From Syngnathus acus (taxonomy: Eukaryota > Chordata > Actinopteri > Syngnathiformes > Syngnathidae), in assembly GCF_901709675.1 (NCBI RefSeq), contig NC_051091.1, forward strand, positions 4,870,967 through 4,934,966: 64,000 bases of DNA. The letters run 5' to 3'. Below are positions 59,993 to 64,000 of the stretch, piece after piece. Under the pieces are notes generated by a model. The model ran no database searches. It worked only from the letters and a program-made list of their open reading frames with translations, and had not been told where the DNA came from. The translations under genes were made by a program, and so were the position numbers. Positions within the stretch are counted from its first letter, which is position 1, and every line of letters begins with the position of its first letter.

Positions 59993-62190
59993 GAAAATGG
60001 CGGTGTACCTAATAGAGTGTCCGAATGACGTCACAGATCAAACAGCCAATCAGAAAGTGGGGGTGAGGGCGGGTGTGGCACTTTTCACTTTCATTTAAGC
60101 TTTGACCATGATATTTCCCTAATAAAGTGGCCTGTTATTAGGTACGCTGGAAAATGGCGGTGTACCTAATGGAGTGTCCGTGTGATTCCCTCGTTAAGTG
60201 CACCTGCGTGAAAACTTTTAGCTCCTGCGGAACGTGAAAGGAGCTAAAACTTTTCACGCAGGTGCGCTTAACGAGGGTCACTTGGAAAACATGTTGGAAC
60301 GCGGCCCCGAGGACTAGAGCTTGACACCTGTGACCTTTGACCATGATATTTCCCTAATAAAGTGGCCTGTTATTAGGTACACTTGAAAATGGCGGTGTAC
60401 CTAATGGAGTGTCCGTGTGATTCCCTCGTTAAATGCACCTGCGTGAAAACTTTTAGCTCCTGTGGAACGTGAAAGAAGCTAAAAGTTTTCACGCAGGTGC
60501 GCTTAACGAGGGTCACTTGGAAAACATGTTGGAACGCGGCCCCGAGGACTACAGCTTGACACCTGTGACCTTTGACCATGATATTTCCCTAATAAAGTGG
60601 CCTGTTATTAGGTACACTTGAAAATGGCGGTGTACCTAATGGAGTGTCCGTGTGATTCCCTCGTTAAGTGCACCTGCGTGAAAACTTTTAGCTCCTGCGG
60701 AACGTGAAAGGAGCTAAAACTTTTCACGCAGGTGCGCTTAACGAGGGTCACTTGGAAAACATGTTGGAACGCGGCCCAGAGGACTAGAGCTTGACACCTG
60801 TGACCTTTGACCATGATATTTCCCTAATAAAGTGGCCTGTTATTAGGTACACTTGAAAATGGCGGTGTACCTAATGGAGTGTCCGTGTGATTCCCTCGTT
60901 AAGTGCACCTGCGTGAAAACTTTTAGCTCCTGCGGAACGTGAAAGGAGCTAAAACTTTTCACGCAGGTGCGCTTAACGAGGGTCACTTGGAAAACATGTT
61001 GGAACGCGGCCCCGAGGACTAGAGCTTGACACCTGTGACCTTTGACCATGATATTTCCCTAATAAAGTGGCCTGTTATTAGGTACACTTGAAAATGGCGG
61101 TGTACCTAATGGAGTGTCCGTGTGATTCCCTCGTTAAGTGCACCTGCGTGAAAACTTTTAGCTCCTGCGGAACGTGAAAGGAGCTAAAACTTTTCACGCA
61201 GGTGCGCTTAACGAGGGTCACTTGGAAAACATGTTGGAACGCGGCCCCGAGGACTAGAGCTTGACACCTGTGACCTTTGACCATGATATTTCCCTAATAA
61301 AGTGGCCTGTTATTAGGTACACTTGAAAATGGCGGTGTACCTAATGGAGTGTCCGTGTGATTCCCTCGTTAAGTGCACCTGCGTGAAAAGTTCTAGCTCC
61401 CGTGGAACGTGAAAGGAGCTAAAAGTTTTCACGCAGGTGCGTTTAACGAGGGTCACTTGGAAAACATGTTGGAACGCGGCCCCGAGGACCAGAGCTTGCC
61501 ACCTGTGACCTTTGACCATGATATTTCCCTAATAAAGTGGCCTGTTATTAGGTACACTTGAAAATGGCGGTGTACCTAATGGAGTGTCCGTGTGATTCCC
61601 TCGTTAAGTGCACCTGCGTGAAAACTTTTAGCTCCTGCGGAACGTGAAAGGAGCTAAAACTTTTCACGCAGGTGCGCTTAACGAGGGTCACTTGGAAAAC
61701 ATGTTGGAACGCGGCCCCGAGGACTGGAGTTTTATACCTGTGACCTTTGACCATGATATTTCCCTAATAAAGTGGCCTGTTATTAGGTACACTTGAAAAT
61801 GGCGGTGTACCTAATGGAGTGTCCGTGTGATTCCCTCGTTAAGTGCACCTGCGTGAAAAGTTTTAGCTCCTGCGGAACGTGAAAGGAGCTAAAACTTTTC
61901 ACGCAGGTGCGCTTAACGAGGGTCACTTGGAAAACATATTGGAACGCGGCCCCGAGGACTAGAGCTTGACACCTGTGACCTTTGACCATGATATTTCCCT
62001 AATAAAGTGGCCTGTTATTAGGTACACTTGACCTAATGGAGTGTCCAAGTGACCAAGTGACCATGTTTTCCAAGTGACCATTTTCACGTTCTGCGCAGGT
62101 GCGCTTAACAAGGGAACCTTGGAAAACATGTTGGAATGCGGCCCCGAGGACTGGAGTTTGACACCTGTGACCATGATATTTCCCTAATAA
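59993..62190. repeat. 235-bp tandem satellite with internal hairpin
   Basis: Eight near-identical units with exact 235-bp spacing (for example AAAATGGCGG at 60151, 60386, 60621 and so on) span about 60110-62000. A divergent unit lies before (59993-60110) and a rearranged one after (62000-62190). Each unit has a 90-bp hairpin (60188-60277 in the first: 38-nt arms with 36 matches, 14-nt loop). It also has the palindromic word pair CCTAATAA...TTATTAGG, a TGACCTTTGACC site and an AAAATGGCGG site. A 68-codon minus frame recurs in every unit; I regard it as a by-product of the repeat. Confidence 0.95.
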
Positions 62191-62287
62191 AGTATAATGT
62201 ATTTACTCATACATACTTGCATTTGCGTGCGTACGCATATAAAGCGAGGTTCCAATTCTAAAAGCACAACTCAGTTTGTGCTCACAT

Positions 62288-62346
62288 CTGGGTTTGAACC
62301 ATGTTATTACCGAGCAAGAGCCCGTGTCACTAACCAGTCGGCTATT
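62288..62346 (-). repeat. tRNA-like / SINE-type Pol III promoter remnant
   Basis: On the minus strand TAGCCGACTGGTT (62332-62344) fits a Pol III A box and GGTTCAAACCC (62290-62300) a B box at tRNA-like distance. The intervening stem-loops do not fold into a good tRNA. It is more likely the head of a tRNA-derived SINE or a decayed tRNA. Confidence 0.4.
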
Positions 62347-62396
62347 TTGGCCTGCTTACACTCGGCCGTCTGCACTCTTTTGTACTAGTGATGTGC

Positions 62397-62523
62397 ATTC
62401 CAGTTCTCAAGTGAATTGAAGCTTTAGAATCGGTTCACTCAAAAGATTTGTTCAAAAGAATCGTTCACCGAATCGTTCGCTACACTGATTCTAAAGATTC
62501 AGTTCACTTAAAAGAACTGGAAT
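62397..62523. repeat. Fold-back (inverted repeat) element
   Basis: The left arm starts ATTCCAGTTCTCAAGTGAAT and runs to CTTTAGAATC. The right arm runs from GATTCTAAAG to AAAAGAACTGGAAT. Arms of about 35 bp pair with few mismatches, around a centre rich in GAATCGTTCA words. This suggests a small non-autonomous DNA element. I see no sure target duplication. Confidence 0.7.
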
Positions 62524-62567
62524 ACACGGGTTATTCGAACCCACTTTTGTCTCCCAGGCGAGATTCC

Positions 62568-62577
62568 TCTCGCGAGA
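62568..62577. promoter_or_regulatory. glt8d1: TCTCGCGAGA core promoter motif, probable glt8d1 promoter
   Basis: A perfect palindromic TCTCGCGAGA in a CpG-rich patch (62550-62640, with GGGCGCGCCC). It lies about 450 bp before the glt8d1 start codon. This motif is known from TATA-less housekeeping promoters. A noncoding exon between here and 63024 is possible. Confidence 0.5.
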
Positions 62578-63023
62578 TACTCGTTTATCGCGACGGTTCG
62601 GGCGCGCCCATTATCCGCGGCGGGCCACCTTAACACTATTACAATTAATAAATGGATGATATAAACAATACCTATAACACACAGTGATTCCAATTGACCT
62701 TATTTTACTTGTATATATTTTGAAATTTTACCCAAAAATCTAGCTTGTTTTTGTTTCTAATCAGGCACGCCGTGGGCGACTACTTCGTACCTGCGACAGC
62801 AGATGGTGTTGCGTTGGCAGTTCTCATACAACTGTTTTTACTACACAATAAATGTTTTGGGATTTTAAGGTTAACATACACACGTACGGTTAAATGTGCT
62901 CAAGATTGAGAATGGTTTTATTTTCTCACATCGTGGAAGTGCTTTAGCCTACCAAACAAGTACGTGGCGTCTTTATTTACACAAGAATATTGAGCATAAT
63001 TTGGCGGAGTAACGGAAGAGGCG

Positions 63024-64000
63024 ATGAGGAAAGGTTTGTGCAGTCGTGTATAAATACATGTTTGTTTCTGGCCATCTGCCATTCATCCCCTAATTGTAAA
63101 GTAATCGCTCCGGATTTTTAAATGTGTGCTCTTGATTGTTTTCCAGTTAACGTGGTCATCCTCGTGCTGCTTGCTGTGGCTTTCCTGATCATAATTCAGC
63201 GAAATCTCTTGAGCCTGAGTGACTTTTTACATAAAGAAATAACACGTAGGTGTTTTTCCTTCAATTAGAATTTCTTGCTCAATGTTCTACTACCCTTTTT
63301 GTCCTCAAAATAAGACAGTACTAGTTGATTTTACTGCCACTTGTTTTCCACTACTACAATTTTTGTATGTCAGACAGCAGTAGAGATAATGTTGCAGTCA
63401 TTTTAACATTCGAAGATCTATCCCATATGTGGTGTTCTCCAGATACTGGAGCCATCCTTCCCTTTGAGGCGGAATTGTCTCCTGACCTTCGAGTGGATTT
63501 GGAGAGAGAAGGGGATGAGATCCCTGTAGTCATGACTGCTGCTGAGGAGAGACTTGGTGCTGCTGTGGCCGCCATGCACAGCATCCACCAGAACACTAAA
63601 GCCAATGTTGTCTTCACCATTGTTACCGTGAACGGCACAGCCGATCACCTCATGTAAGACTCCATTGTGGCTATGGAGATGTCTAGTATCATTGTGCTTA
63701 TCTTGCGCATTAAACCAATGCAGACAGAAAAACTCTTAGGTTTGAATTATCATCGTCAAACTTTGTTGATTTACAGGACGTGGTTGAGTGCGCCAAGGCT
63801 AAAAAACATCAAATACAAACTGGTTCTCTTCAAGCCTGAGCTGCTGGTTGGCAAGATAGCAAAAAAATCTCAGACTCTGGAGGCTACAAAACCAGTGAGG
63901 AAACTTTTTGTTCATTTAGAGTACTGAGCATATTGACCTAAAGTTTATTCCTTGCAAGTCTTGCTCATCTGGTAAATTTTTCCAGCTGACATTTGCCAGA
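63024..64000 (+). CDS. glt8d1: Glycosyltransferase 8 domain-containing protein 1, 5' part
   Basis: A Golgi-type GT8-family transferase of uncertain substrate. Exons: 63024-63033, 63147-63245, 63374-63653, 63777-63894 and 63986 to the window end. They keep frame (507 nt before the last partial exon). After M-R-K comes a type II signal anchor at about 4-22 (VNVVILVLLAVAFLIII). A stem follows, then the start of the GT8 fold: EIPVVMTAAEERLGAAVAAM, VVFTIVTVN and, at the window edge, LTFAR. The DxD metal site would lie beyond the window. Start: ATG 63024 has G at -3 and gives the short first exon typical of the human gene. The two residues before WL differ from the human protein at the 63653/63777 junction but the frame is right. 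Confidence 0.9.

Noticed and set aside
60138-61989. Eight 68-aa minus-strand open frames of nearly identical sequence, like a tandem gene family
   Set aside because: They exactly follow the 235-bp satellite period, run through the hairpin arms and match no family I know. Open frame length is conserved because the DNA repeat is conserved.
59993-62190. Regular repeats resembling a CRISPR array
   Set aside because: The whole 235-bp unit repeats without variable spacers, in vertebrate nuclear DNA. It is a satellite.
58101-63000. A mustn1 or itih gene expected from mammalian synteny
   Set aside because: I looked for the small conserved mustn1 frame and itih-like exons and saw none; the interval holds UTR, satellite and small repeats.

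Overview
The window is vertebrate nuclear DNA, most likely from a percomorph-type teleost fish. It shows multi-exon genes with GT-AG introns, vertebrate gene families, eukaryotic tRNA genes and fish-type repeats (RTE-like LINE ends with GGAT/CATC tails, hAT-type miniature elements, a non-LTR retrotransposon). Five protein genes lie head to tail on the + strand: fgd5 (6790-29564), prkcd (36840-41713), sfmbt1 (46447-52682), stimate/tmem110 (54687-58100) and the 5' part of glt8d1 (63024 to the window end). From memory of human gene order, PRKCD, SFMBT1, STIMATE and GLT8D1 are together at 3p21.1 and FGD5 is at 3p25, so this is a conserved 3p-type block.

Layout. 1-6470 is gene-poor DNA. 6472-6799 is the probable fgd5 leader. 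fgd5 encodes an endothelial-type Cdc42 exchange factor (long acidic N-terminus, DH, PH, FYVE, PH; 21 coding exons; 1464 aa as assembled). Its introns hold a short RTE-like insertion with a 13-bp target duplication (7167-7466), a non-LTR retrotransposon with an open 1017-aa ORF (11689-14742), a hAT-type miniature element with an 8-bp duplication (26001-26328) and an antisense tRNA-Glu(CTC). prkcd encodes a novel-type protein kinase C delta (16 coding exons, 685 aa) with a second antisense tRNA-Glu(CTC) in an intron. sfmbt1 encodes a four-MBT, SLED and SAM Polycomb-type reader (867 or 894 aa, depending on one 81-bp segment). stimate encodes an ER multi-pass regulator of STIM1 calcium signalling (298 aa) with a tRNA-Arg(ACG) in its last intron. 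glt8d1 encodes a type II membrane glycosyltransferase of family 8 and is cut by the window edge.

The genes are not an operon or single pathway; they share conserved linkage. Every CDS assembled here keeps frame across all junctions, and the lengths of the four complete genes agree closely with the human proteins as remembered.

The most unusual sequence is a 235-bp tandem satellite between stimate and glt8d1 (about 60110-62190, eight near-identical units plus degenerate edges). Each unit contains a 90-bp near-perfect hairpin, segments resembling the ends of a Tc1/mariner-type transposon in tail-to-head order, a nuclear-receptor DR1-like site and a YY1-like site. It looks like a miniature transposon amplified in tandem, carrying arrayed transcription factor motifs beside a housekeeping promoter.
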